Below are positions 1 through 6,401 of a DNA stretch of 27,488 nt, piece after piece. Under the pieces are notes generated by a model. That model was not told the DNA's origin. It did not search any database and worked only from the letters and a program-made list of their open reading frames with translations. Numbering within the stretch: the first letter of the stretch is position 1; every line of letters starts with the position of its first letter. The stretch comes from Hungateiclostridiaceae bacterium UBA3922 (GTDB lineage: Bacteria > Bacillota > Clostridia > Acetivibrionales > DTU013): NCBI GenBank assembly GCA_002386045.1, contig DGEQ01000058.1, positions 1-27,488 of the forward strand, read 5' to 3'. A program made the translations under genes and the position numbers.

Positions 1-13
1 GTATAAGAGACAG
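1..13. other. Nextera transposase mosaic-end remnant (adapter)
   Basis: The first 13 bases, GTATAAGAGACAG, are identical to the last 13 bases of the 19-bp Tn5/Nextera mosaic end. A chance match exactly at a contig edge is very unlikely. The bases probably come from untrimmed library adapter, so the genome sequence should be taken to start at about position 14. Confidence 0.85.
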
Positions 14-575
14 CGGTATGTCCGAGCTTCTGGGCCATCCTGTAGCCGTCGCCGGAGGAACCTGTGCCCGGATAGGATGTTCCTCCCGTGGCGATCACCA
101 CCGAATCGCATTCTATGGTTTCCGAGTTCTTCAGCTTGACAGCCCTGACGGATCCGTCTGACACCTCGATGGAACTGACGGGCGAGCGGTATCTTATCTC
201 CGCGCCGTTTCTCTCTGCACGCTTTACAAGTACCGACACGACGTCCCTCGCATCGTCCGTGACGGGAAATACCCGCCCACCCCTCTCGACTTTCAGTTCG
301 AGCCCTTCATCGCGGAAGAACTGCATGATGTCCTCGTTTGAGAACGTATAGAAGGAGGAATATAAAAAACTCCCGTTGCCGGGGATGTTTTCTATCAGCC
401 CATCGATATCCGTATCATTCGTGATGTTGCAGCGTCCCTTGCCCGAAATCCTCAGTTTCCTGCCCGGCCTGTCGTTTTTCTCGAGCAGTATCACCTCAAG
501 TCCGCGTTCTGCAGCCTTACCTGCGGCCATGAGCCCCGCTGCACCGGCTCCTATCACGATCGTTCTCCTTTTCAA
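1..575 (-). CDS. HI0933/BaiN-family NAD(P)/FAD-dependent oxidoreductase, 3' truncated
   Basis: This is the N-terminal ~190 residues of a flavoprotein; the rest is lost at the contig edge. An FAD-binding Rossmann motif GAGAAGLMAAGKAAERG lies at residues 9-25. It is followed by E(K)NDRPGRKLRISGKGRCN, the family signature near residues 34-52, and by the ATGGTSYPGTGSSGDGYRMA stretch near the break. The start is TTG at 575, preceded at good spacing by AGGAAGG; it overlaps the stop of the upstream regulator gene (TATTGA), so the two are probably translationally coupled. The family includes the bile-acid enzyme BaiN and many uncharacterised flavoproteins, so no substrate can be given. The last ~4 codons at the edge come from adapter sequence and should not be trusted. 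Confidence 0.85.
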   Translation of the reverse strand, partial: MKRRTIVIGAGAAGLMAAGKAAERGLEVILLEKNDRPGRKLRISGKGRCNITNDTDIDGLIENIPGNGSFLYSSFYTFSNEDIMQFFRDEGLELKVERGGRVFPVTDDARDVVSVLVKRAERNGAEIRYRSPVSSIEVSDGSVRAVKLKNSETIECDSVVIATGGTSYPGTGSSGDGYRMAQKLGHTAVSY

Positions 576-1468
576 TAGTCCACCTTCCTGTCCGGTCCTT
601 CCAGGTCGAATTTCTCATATACCTGGTACTCGTCCCATATTTTTTCAAGCTTTTCAAAGGTCTCATAAAGGCTTTTCTTCTTCCTCATCCCGATCGCCAC
701 GATAAGAGCATTGATGACGCTCAGCGGCGCCACCAGCGAATCTGCAAAAGAAGCCATGTCGCTCCTGGCACAGATGCAGTAGTCGGCGTTCCCTGCCACC
801 GGGGACTCCGTGCTGTCCGTTATGGCGACCACGGCAGCGCCCTGTTTCTTGACGAATTCCATCGCCTTTGCCGTACGCTTCGAGTACCTTGGGAAACTTA
901 TCCCGATAACGACGTCGCCCTCCGATGCTCTTATTATCTGCTCGAACATCTCGCTTATACTGTTTGTATGAACGAGTCTTACGTTGTCCTGTATCAGGTT
1001 GAGGTAAAAACTCATGAAATACGCCAGTGGCGCAGAACTCCTGACGCCGAGTATGTATACGTGCCTGGCGTTCAGTATGCACTCCACCGTAGCGTTGAAT
1101 GCCTCGTAGTCTATTTCCTCCATCGTGATCTTGATTTTTTCCATATCGGACTGCAGCACACTTTTCAGGATATTATACTCGTCGATCCTGCTGGAGGAGA
1201 TCTCCATCCTCTGGATGGCTGTCAGCTTGTTCTTCACCATCTCCTGAAGGACTTTCTGCATCCTTGGATATCCTTCGTAACCCAGTTCGAGCGCAAACCT
1301 CACCACGGTCGACTCACTCACGCCCACGGCCTCGCCCAGCTTCGCTGCAGTCATGTAGGCCGCCTTGTCATAATGGTGCGTGATGTAATCGACTATCAGC
1401 TTCTGCCCCTTGCTAAGCTTTTTTATGCTGTTTATCCTGTTTATAAGATCAAAACTCCTGTTATCCAT
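572..1468 (-). CDS. MurR/RpiR-family transcriptional regulator (HTH + SIS)
   Basis: The product is 298 aa, usual for the family. Residues ~1-80 form an RpiR-type helix-turn-helix (AAKLGEAVGVSESTVVRFALELGYEG). Residues ~125-265 form a SIS sugar-phosphate-binding domain (VYILGVRSSAPLAYFM, then DVVIGISFPRYSKRTAKAMEF and AVVAITDS). Such proteins sense phosphosugars and control sugar-catabolic genes. The ATG at 1468 is chosen because GGAGG lies 6 bases upstream; the frame is open for a further 34 codons upstream without another ribosome binding site. The gene overlaps the downstream flavoprotein start. A sigma-A-like promoter lies at 1542-1570. The effector and targets cannot be told from this window, as no sugar genes are adjacent. 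Confidence 0.9.
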   Translation of the reverse strand: MDNRSFDLINRINSIKKLSKGQKLIVDYITHHYDKAAYMTAAKLGEAVGVSESTVVRFALELGYEGYPRMQKVLQEMVKNKLTAIQRMEISSSRIDEYNILKSVLQSDMEKIKITMEEIDYEAFNATVECILNARHVYILGVRSSAPLAYFMSFYLNLIQDNVRLVHTNSISEMFEQIIRASEGDVVIGISFPRYSKRTAKAMEFVKKQGAAVVAITDSTESPVAGNADYCICARSDMASFADSLVAPLSVINALIVAIGMRKKKSLYETFEKLEKIWDEYQVYEKFDLEGPDRKVDY

Positions 1469-1517
1469 ATATCCTCCGATATTCCCCGGGTCTGCTCCGA
1501 AAAAACGATACGTATTT

Positions 1518-1545
1518 TTGGAAATATGTCGTAACACTCTAATAT
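1518..1545 (+). promoter_or_regulatory. Candidate sigma-A promoter for the 1601 gene
   Basis: TTGGAA (1518-1523), 16-bp spacer, TAATAT (1540-1545). The predicted start of transcription is about 50 bases before the ATG at 1601. Its -10 shares the palindrome TAATATTA with the -10 of the opposing rpiR promoter. Confidence 0.4.
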
Positions 1546-1570
1546 TACATTCAGCATACCTAAAAATCAA
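1542..1570 (-). promoter_or_regulatory. Candidate sigma-A promoter for the rpiR-type gene
   Basis: On the minus strand TTGATT (1570-1565), a 17-bp spacer and TAATAT (1547-1542). The spacing is ideal and both boxes are close to consensus. The leader to the ATG at 1468 would be about 65 bases. Confidence 0.55.
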
Positions 1571-1600
1571 GGCAACACATTTTTTCGATCGTATCTGTCA

Positions 1601-2368
1601 ATGATAGAATCTGTACGTATTTCTGACGGAAGCGTTTCTTTCGGAGGCGGCATGATACAGGTAGACGATTCGGGGAGCGGAAGTTTTGTAGGCGGGACCT
1701 GCATAGGCATATACAGGCCTGAAACCAACGAATACTATTTTGACATCATCCCCGTGGAACTGTATAGCGTAGAAAACTTCGCAAAAAAGAAGTACCTTGA
1801 CGAGGTGGTGAATATCGTCGAAGCCGCGTTCAGGGTCCTTTGCCCTGCAGAGGGAGAAATCATCGAGGTGTGCAGAGGATACATGTTCGACCGGCTCAAA
1901 ATATGGCTCACAGAAAACGGCTACCGGTGGTATTCAACGCAGATCACGGGACAGGTACAGGAAATAGTCGAAAAAAGCTTCGAACTTTATGCCGAAAGGC
2001 TCGGACTTCCCGGCCATTACATAAAGTACACGCGATATCCTTTCCACTTCCATAAGCTCCTCAGATGGGTCTATGCGGACTTCGAAAACAGGATCAGGCT
2101 TTGCAAGGTCGGCTGGAAATGCTGGCAGAAAATAGCCGGGCTTACGCCTGACATATCGGATGCCTGCATATGCGCCCCGTCTTTCATATGCATGAAATGC
2201 GGCAGATATATAAAGCCGGGGAGCGAGATCAGGGTGATACGCTTCGTAAGCAACAGGGAAAATTATGTGTACCTGCATAAGGCGTGCCATGCCCGCCGGT
2301 CATTCGTCCGGTTGCCGGATGCAACAAAGGGACGGTCCCCCGGACCGTCCCCGTACCCTGATAACTGA
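1601..2368 (+). CDS. Hypothetical protein with Cys/His-rich C-terminus
   Basis: A 255-aa protein I cannot assign to a named family. The N-terminal part (residues ~18-115) alternates predicted strands and helices, with an acidic DDSGSGS motif near residues 22-28, loosely like an RNase H-type fold; this is inference only. The middle is rich in aromatics and basic residues (YTRYPFHFHKLLRWVYADFENR). The C-terminal third has CxC, CMKCGRY and HKACHARR, a possible zinc-binding arrangement. ATG 1601 has no Shine-Dalgarno; an in-frame ATG at 1652 has GGAGG four bases upstream and could be the true start. The last ~15 codons run through a perfect palindrome (2329-2351), so the original C-terminus may have been extended. 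It stands alone, convergent with the carboxyltransferase operon. Confidence 0.7.
   Translation: MIESVRISDGSVSFGGGMIQVDDSGSGSFVGGTCIGIYRPETNEYYFDIIPVELYSVENFAKKKYLDEVVNIVEAAFRVLCPAEGEIIEVCRGYMFDRLKIWLTENGYRWYSTQITGQVQEIVEKSFELYAERLGLPGHYIKYTRYPFHFHKLLRWVYADFENRIRLCKVGWKCWQKIAGLTPDISDACICAPSFICMKCGRYIKPGSEIRVIRFVSNRENYVYLHKACHARRSFVRLPDATKGRSPGPSPYPDN
2329..2351. repeat. Perfect 10-bp inverted repeat, possible convergent terminator
   Basis: Two exact complementary 10-base arms (2329-2338 and 2342-2351) flank a 3-base loop CCC. On the minus strand the hairpin is followed by TTTGTT, so it could end the carboxyltransferase operon, which stops at 2388. It lies inside the last codons of the plus-strand gene. 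Confidence 0.7.
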
Positions 2369-2387
2369 TTTGCATGCGCATCATTGC

Positions 2388-3785
2388 TTATGCCGGATGC
2401 ACCCTGAACTCATAGTCCACCATGGTGCCGTCGATCCTGTATTTCGCAGCCTGGCGCTGCTTGAAGAAGTTCTCGGCCACCTGCGGGAACAGGGCATACG
2501 TGAGTACGTCTTCGTCCTGCTCGATGTATTCGGATATCTGCTTTCTGATCTTGTCCAGTTCGGGTTCGATCAGGTCGGCAGGCCTGCAGGTGATCTGCTC
2601 TTCGTCCCCGAGGATCTTTTTCTTGATGTGCTCGGGGATGGGAGCAGGAGTCTTCCCGTATTCGCCTTTCACAAGCGCCTTGGACTCCTTCGGCACCATC
2701 TTGTACCTTTCGCCCGTGATAACGTTCATGACTGCCTGGGTTCCGACGATCTGGCTGGTAGGCGTGACCAGCGGCGGATATCCGAAGTCTTCCCTGACCC
2801 TCGGCACTTCCCTGAGCACTTCTTCGAACAGGTCCGCCTTCCCGGCCTGTTTGAGCTGCGAAACGAGATTGGACAACATCCCGCCTGGCACCTGGTATTT
2901 GAGCGTATTGACGTCTACACCCATGACTTTTATATCAAGCAGGCCTGACTTGACGTATTTCTCCTTGACGGGCCTGAAGTATTCAGCTATTTCGCTCAGC
3001 TTGCCAAGATCGAGGCCGGTATCGTATTCGGTGCCCTTGAGCGTTGCGACCAGGGGCTCCGTCGGCGGCTGGGACGTACCCAGTGCAAACGGGGATATTG
3101 CGCAGTCTACCACGTCTACCCCTGCTTCGATGGCCTTGAGGTAAGTCATTGAGGCAACGCCGCTCGTATAATGCGTGTGGAGCTGGATCGGTATCTTAAC
3201 ATTCTCCTTCAATGCTTTCACAAGATCATAAGCCGCGTATGGCACGAGCAGTCCGGCCATGTCCTTGATGCATATGCTGTCGGCGCCCATTTCTTCCAGC
3301 ATGCGGGCATCCTTCACAAACATGTCGAGGTTGTGTACAGGGCTGATGGTGTAGCTCATAGCTGCCTGTGCATGGCCGCCTTCCTTTTTGCAGGCCTTGA
3401 TCGCGGTTTCCAGGTTCCTTGCGTCATTGAGGGCGTCAAAGATCCTGATGATATCGATGCCGTTCGCTATGGATTTCTGTACGAAGTATTCGACGACATC
3501 ATCCGCGTAATGCTTGTACCCGAGCAGGTTCTGTCCTCTCAGCAGCATCTGCAGCTTTGTCTTTTTTGCCTTTGACCTGATTTTCCTGAGCCTTTCCCAG
3601 GGATCTTCGTTCAGGAAGCGGAGGCATGAGTCGAATGTGGCCCCTCCCCAGCATTCCAGCGAATGGTATCCGACTTCGTCCAGCTTCTCCACTACGGGCA
3701 GGATATCGTCTGTCGTCATCCTGGTGGCTATCAGGGACTGATGTGCATCTCGTAGTACCGTTTCTGTTATTTTTACCTTTGCCAT
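2388..3785 (-). CDS. oadA: Pyruvate/oxaloacetate carboxyltransferase subunit (OadA/PycB/transcarboxylase 5S type)
   Basis: This 465-aa biotin-dependent carboxyltransferase moves CO2 between carboxybiotin and pyruvate/oxaloacetate. The N-terminal TIM barrel (HMGL-like, ~1-270) shows the metal and catalytic residues: LRDAHQS (D13), IKDMAG (K174, the carbamylated lysine position) and QLHTHYTSG (H203, H205). The conserved C-terminal carboxylase domain follows. The protein ends without the biotinyl domain fused in Klebsiella OadA, so the separate carrier upstream must serve it. The ATG at 3785 has AAGGAGG at good spacing; the frame stays open 24 codons upstream without a site. It is the last gene of a four-gene operon. 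With no membrane beta subunit nearby, the 5S subunit of a soluble transcarboxylase is the best reading; a pyruvate carboxylase B subunit is the alternative. Confidence 0.92.
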   Translation of the reverse strand: MAKVKITETVLRDAHQSLIATRMTTDDILPVVEKLDEVGYHSLECWGGATFDSCLRFLNEDPWERLRKIRSKAKKTKLQMLLRGQNLLGYKHYADDVVEYFVQKSIANGIDIIRIFDALNDARNLETAIKACKKEGGHAQAAMSYTISPVHNLDMFVKDARMLEEMGADSICIKDMAGLLVPYAAYDLVKALKENVKIPIQLHTHYTSGVASMTYLKAIEAGVDVVDCAISPFALGTSQPPTEPLVATLKGTEYDTGLDLGKLSEIAEYFRPVKEKYVKSGLLDIKVMGVDVNTLKYQVPGGMLSNLVSQLKQAGKADLFEEVLREVPRVREDFGYPPLVTPTSQIVGTQAVMNVITGERYKMVPKESKALVKGEYGKTPAPIPEHIKKKILGDEEQITCRPADLIEPELDKIRKQISEYIEQDEDVLTYALFPQVAENFFKQRQAAKYRIDGTMVDYEFRVHPA

Positions 3786-3825
3786 TACCTGGTCCTCCTT
3801 AACTCCTTTGTCATACTTTAATTCC

Positions 3826-4239
3826 TCAGTCCAGTGAAACGAGAAGGTCGCCGGCATTGACCGATGTTCCGCTGGTAACGTTCACGGAAACGACTGTGCC
3901 GTCCGCAGGAGCGACTATCTCGTTTTCCATCTTCATTGCTTCAAGTATCAGCAATACCTGTCCTCTTTTAACCGTGTCACCGACGGCCACTGCTATGTTG
4001 AGTATAGTGCCCGGCATCGGTGCAGTTACTTTCACCGATCCGACACCACCTGAAGCTGCAGCTTTGGCCGCAGGAGCAGGCGCCGGTGCGGGTGCGGATG
4101 CCTGGGCAGGCGCGGCAGGTGCCGCTACGGGCTGTACCGGTGCTGCTGCTATTGTGTAGGCTATCGCGCTGCTTCCCTTTACTTCTTCGACTTCAACTTC
4201 ATACTGGTTCCCGTTCACCTTTATCAGAAACTTTTTCAT
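3826..4239 (-). CDS. Biotin carboxyl carrier protein (1.3S-type biotinyl subunit)
   Basis: A 137-aa carrier that shuttles carboxybiotin between the two carboxyltransferase subunits encoded on either side. Residues 1-20 form a short conserved N-terminal segment (KFLIKVNGNQYEVEVEE). Residues ~31-62 are an Ala/Pro-rich flexible linker. Residues ~68-137 form the biotinyl domain with the EAMKM motif, where K103 is the biotinylated lysine, and APMPG at 73-77. The ATG at 4239 follows GGGGAGGAAGG; the longer frame upstream overlaps the preceding gene and is not needed. Length and layout match transcarboxylase 1.3S and the carrier subunits of sodium-pump decarboxylases. Confidence 0.93.
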   Translation of the reverse strand: MKKFLIKVNGNQYEVEVEEVKGSSAIAYTIAAAPVQPVAAPAAPAQASAPAPAPAPAAKAAASGGVGSVKVTAPMPGTILNIAVAVGDTVKRGQVLLILEAMKMENEIVAPADGTVVSVNVTSGTSVNAGDLLVSLD

Positions 4240-4279
4240 GATTCCTTCCTCCCCGATCGGTTTTGTTGTATTTTCAGAT

Positions 4280-4468
4280 TCATGCATTCAGGTCGCGGCC
4301 GAGACGTTCAAGTCTGCCGGCGGTATTCCAGACCGGCGATGACTGCGGTATCTGCCTCATGGACCGTACGACCAGCCGGTAGTCCGGCCTGGTCTCCATC
4401 TCTGCTATTGCAGCGGTTATCACGGCGATTACTTCTTCATCGATATTTACGTTACTGCTCCCGGACAT
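4280..4468 (-). CDS. Small MmdE/OadG-tail-like subunit of the carboxyltransferase complex
   Basis: A 62-aa soluble protein. The stretch DEEVIAVITAAIAEM (10-24) followed by LVVRSMRQI and VWNTAGRLERL resembles the cytoplasmic C-terminal tail of OadG/MmdD and the small epsilon subunit MmdE of Veillonella methylmalonyl-CoA decarboxylase. That family membership comes from motif memory, not from a search. It lacks the N-terminal membrane helix of OadG. GGAGG precedes ATG 4468 at 7 bases, and the gene lies between the 12S-like subunit and the biotin carrier. In Veillonella MmdE stabilises the decarboxylase; a similar scaffold role in a soluble complex is inferred here. Confidence 0.75.
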   Translation of the reverse strand: MSGSSNVNIDEEVIAVITAAIAEMETRPDYRLVVRSMRQIPQSSPVWNTAGRLERLGRDLNA

Positions 4469-4483
4469 GTCTGCACCTCCAAA

Positions 4484-6034
4484 TCACAGCGGTATGTTGC
4501 CATGTTTCTTCGCCGGCCTGTTTTCCCTTTTCCCGGCCAGCATCTCGAGAGCGCTTATGAGCCTTGGCCTTGTTGTTGCCGGGTCTATGACGTCGTCTAC
4601 GTACCCCCTTGCCGCTGCTATATAAGGATTCGAGAACTTGTTCCTGTACTCCTCTATTTTCTGCTCGCGGCATTCTACCGGGTCTTCAGCCGCTGCGATC
4701 TCTTTCCTGAAAATTATGTTCGCGGCTCCCTCCGGACCCATGACGGCTATCTCCGCACTCGGCCACGCAAATACGATGTCTGCCCCGAGATGCTTGCTGT
4801 TCATCGCTATATAGGCTCCGCCGTATGCCTTCCTGACGATAACGTTGATTTTCGGGACTGTTGCCTCTGAAAATGCATACAGCAGTTTTGCACCATGCCT
4901 TATGATCCCGCTGTATTCCTGCCCGGTCCCGGGAAGGTATCCGGCAGTGTCTGTGAATGAAACCAGCGGGATGTTGAATGAGTCGCAGAAACGTACGAAC
5001 CTTGCGGCCTTGTCAGATGAATCCACGTCAAGGACGCCGGCCAGCACGTTTGGCTGATTTGCCACGATGCCCACTGTTTTACCGTTGAGCCTTCCGAAGC
5101 CTACGATGATGTTCTGGGCGAAATGCCTGTGGACTTCCATGAATTCACCGTTGTCCATCACCTTTGTGATTATCTCTTTCATATCGTAGGGCTTGTTGGA
5201 ACTGTCGGGCACTATCCCGGAAAGGCTTTCTTCCAGCCTGTTGGGATCATCGGTAACGACCAGTACCTCCGGATCGGTCAGGTTGTTGTCGGGAATATAG
5301 CTGATAAGCCTTCTGATCTCTTTTATGCACTCTTCTTCGTTTGCGCACCTGAAATGCGCGACACCGCTCTTCGAGTTATGTACCTCCGAACCTCCCAGGG
5401 ACTCGAAGGTCACGTCCTCGCCGGTAACGGACTTGATTACCTGCGGACCCGTGATGAACATGTAGCTCGTCTTGTCGACCATGAACACGAAGTCCGTTAT
5501 GGCCGGCGAATAGACAGCGCCGCCGGCGCAGGGTCCCATTATGACCGATATCTGGGGTATAACTCCCGAAGCCAGCGTGTTCCTGAAGAATATCTCACCA
5601 TATCCGCTGAGTGCGTCGATGCCTTCCTCGATCCTGGCCCCGCCGGAATCGTTGATGCTGATGAACGGAGCCCCGACCTTCATGGCCATGTCCATCACTT
5701 TTGTGATCTTTCGGGCATGAGCCTCGCCGAGCGAGCCTCCTATTACTGTAAAGTCCTGTGACGCCACGAACACGGGCCGTCCGTCTATGGTTCCGTAGCC
5801 TGTCACGACTCCGTCGCCGGGTATTTTCTTTTTCTGCATATCGAAATCGATTGCCCGCGTTTCAACGAAAGCATCCACTTCAACGAATGAATTTTCATCC
5901 AGCAGTTTCTCAAGCCGTTCGCGTGCCGTCAGCTTGCCTGACTCGTGCTGCTTTGCGATCCTTTCGGCACCGCCTCCCTGTTCGAGTGCCTGCCTTCGGA
6001 TCTTTAGTTCGCTTATTTTTTCCATAGTACCCAT
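4484..6034 (-). CDS. mmdA: Acyl-CoA carboxyltransferase (MmdA/PccB, transcarboxylase 12S type)
   Basis: A 516-aa crotonase-fold carboxyltransferase of the methylmalonyl-CoA decarboxylase alpha / propionyl-CoA carboxylase beta family, full length. Both halves of the duplicated domain are visible. The N-terminal half has the oxyanion-forming SGGARIEEG and MGPCAGGAVYSPA. The C-terminal half has DTAGYLPGTGQE and AYGGAYIAMNSK, then AEIAVMGPEGAANI. It transfers CO2 between biotin and an acyl-CoA, most likely (methyl)malonyl-CoA. ATG 6034 is preceded by GAGGTGGGAG; an in-frame ATG three codons later (6025) is a poorer choice. It is the first gene of the operon, with a sigma-A promoter at 6113-6141. 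Confidence 0.93.
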   Translation of the reverse strand: MGTMEKISELKIRRQALEQGGGAERIAKQHESGKLTARERLEKLLDENSFVEVDAFVETRAIDFDMQKKKIPGDGVVTGYGTIDGRPVFVASQDFTVIGGSLGEAHARKITKVMDMAMKVGAPFISINDSGGARIEEGIDALSGYGEIFFRNTLASGVIPQISVIMGPCAGGAVYSPAITDFVFMVDKTSYMFITGPQVIKSVTGEDVTFESLGGSEVHNSKSGVAHFRCANEEECIKEIRRLISYIPDNNLTDPEVLVVTDDPNRLEESLSGIVPDSSNKPYDMKEIITKVMDNGEFMEVHRHFAQNIIVGFGRLNGKTVGIVANQPNVLAGVLDVDSSDKAARFVRFCDSFNIPLVSFTDTAGYLPGTGQEYSGIIRHGAKLLYAFSEATVPKINVIVRKAYGGAYIAMNSKHLGADIVFAWPSAEIAVMGPEGAANIIFRKEIAAAEDPVECREQKIEEYRNKFSNPYIAAARGYVDDVIDPATTRPRLISALEMLAGKRENRPAKKHGNIPL

Positions 6035-6081
6035 ATGGCTCCCACCTCGTCCTACTGGTTTCCTGAGTGCATATTATAATT

Positions 6082-6102
6082 TGGTGCTATTACCTGGTGC
6101 TA
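6082..6102. promoter_or_regulatory. Direct repeat TGGTGCTA just downstream of the carboxyltransferase promoter
   Basis: TGGTGCTA occurs at 6082-6089 and 6095-6102, 13 bp apart start to start. Both copies fall a few to about 25 bases after the predicted transcription start, a usual place for a repressor site. The second copy also forms an imperfect palindrome with flanking TATTA/TAATA. No regulator is identified. Confidence 0.4.
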
Positions 6103-6112
6103 ATATAATTGG

Positions 6113-6141
6113 ATTATATAATATTTTCCATTCTCTTTCAA
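6113..6141 (-). promoter_or_regulatory. Sigma-A promoter of the carboxyltransferase operon
   Basis: On the minus strand TTGAAA (6141-6136), a 17-bp spacer and a perfect TATAAT (6118-6113). Predicted transcription starts near 6106, giving a leader of about 70 bases to the ATG at 6034. Orientation and distance fit the mmdA-type gene. Confidence 0.75.
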
Positions 6142-6152
6142 CTATGAATGTG

Positions 6153-6216
6153 TGGCTCCCGGCAAGCCGTCAAATAAAAAAAACCTCATCACTGTCAGCA
6201 TCAGCTGAACGAGCCA
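6153..6216 (-). promoter_or_regulatory. Possible structured leader element
   Basis: On the minus strand TGGCTC (6216-6211) can pair with GAGCCA (6158-6153), enclosing two hairpins: 5-bp arms at 6204-6208 and 6195-6199 with loop TGAT, and 4-bp arms at 6166-6169 and 6160-6163. A run of eight T (6183-6176) lies between them. The fold suggests a three-way junction. It matches no riboswitch class I can recall, and the short stems could occur by chance. Confidence 0.3.
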
Positions 6217-6217
6217 A
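6170..6217 (-). CDS. Putative 15-aa leader ORF
   Basis: TTG at 6217 follows a strong AGGAGG with 4 bases between and opens MARSADADSDEVFFI, ending at TGA 6172-6170. It overlaps the possible RNA structure. Its function is unknown; it may be a leader peptide, or the AGGAGG may be incidental. Confidence 0.3.
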   Translation of the reverse strand: MARSADADSDEVFFI

Positions 6218-6256
6218 AGGTCCTCCTGCCACCTATAAACATAAAATCAAGCGGTT

Positions 6257-6289
6257 TTACCGCCGGGCAATGACCACGCAATTTTGCAT
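6257..6289 (-). CDS. Putative 10-aa leader ORF
   Basis: ATG at 6289 has GGAGG with 4 bases between and opens MQNCVVIARR, ending in CGG CGG TAA. It begins only about 15 bases after the predicted transcription start of the promoter at 6310-6338. The two terminal Arg codons and the stop sit in a small hairpin (GCGGT/ACCGC), an arrangement seen in attenuator leader peptides. No similarity is claimed. Confidence 0.4.
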   Translation of the reverse strand: MQNCVVIARR

Positions 6290-6309
6290 GTTACCTCCAG
6301 TCATTATCA

Positions 6310-6338
6310 AGTGTACCATTGCAAAAACATAACGTCAA
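6310..6338 (-). promoter_or_regulatory. Sigma-A promoter in the rluB-mmdA intergenic region
   Basis: On the minus strand TTGACG (6338-6333), a 17-bp spacer and TACACT (6315-6310) preceded by TGG, which gives an extended -10. The only downstream genes before mmdA are the two mini-ORFs, so the transcript is either a short RNA or a long leader (~270 bases) for the carboxyltransferase operon. Confidence 0.55.
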
Positions 6339-6401
6339 TAAATACAAAAAAAATTTGTTAAAAAATAATCATTGTTCCTCAGATCGTATATACCCTTATT
6401 T

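Noticed and set aside
968..1534. 188-codon plus-strand ORF opposite the RpiR gene
   Set aside because: It is the antisense shadow of a gene with recognised HTH and SIS domains and has no ribosome binding site.
6153..6216. Known riboswitch classes (c-di-GMP, TPP, SAM, fluoride, cobalamin, ydaO, guanidine)
   Set aside because: None of their conserved core sequences could be found, so the element is described only by its pairing.
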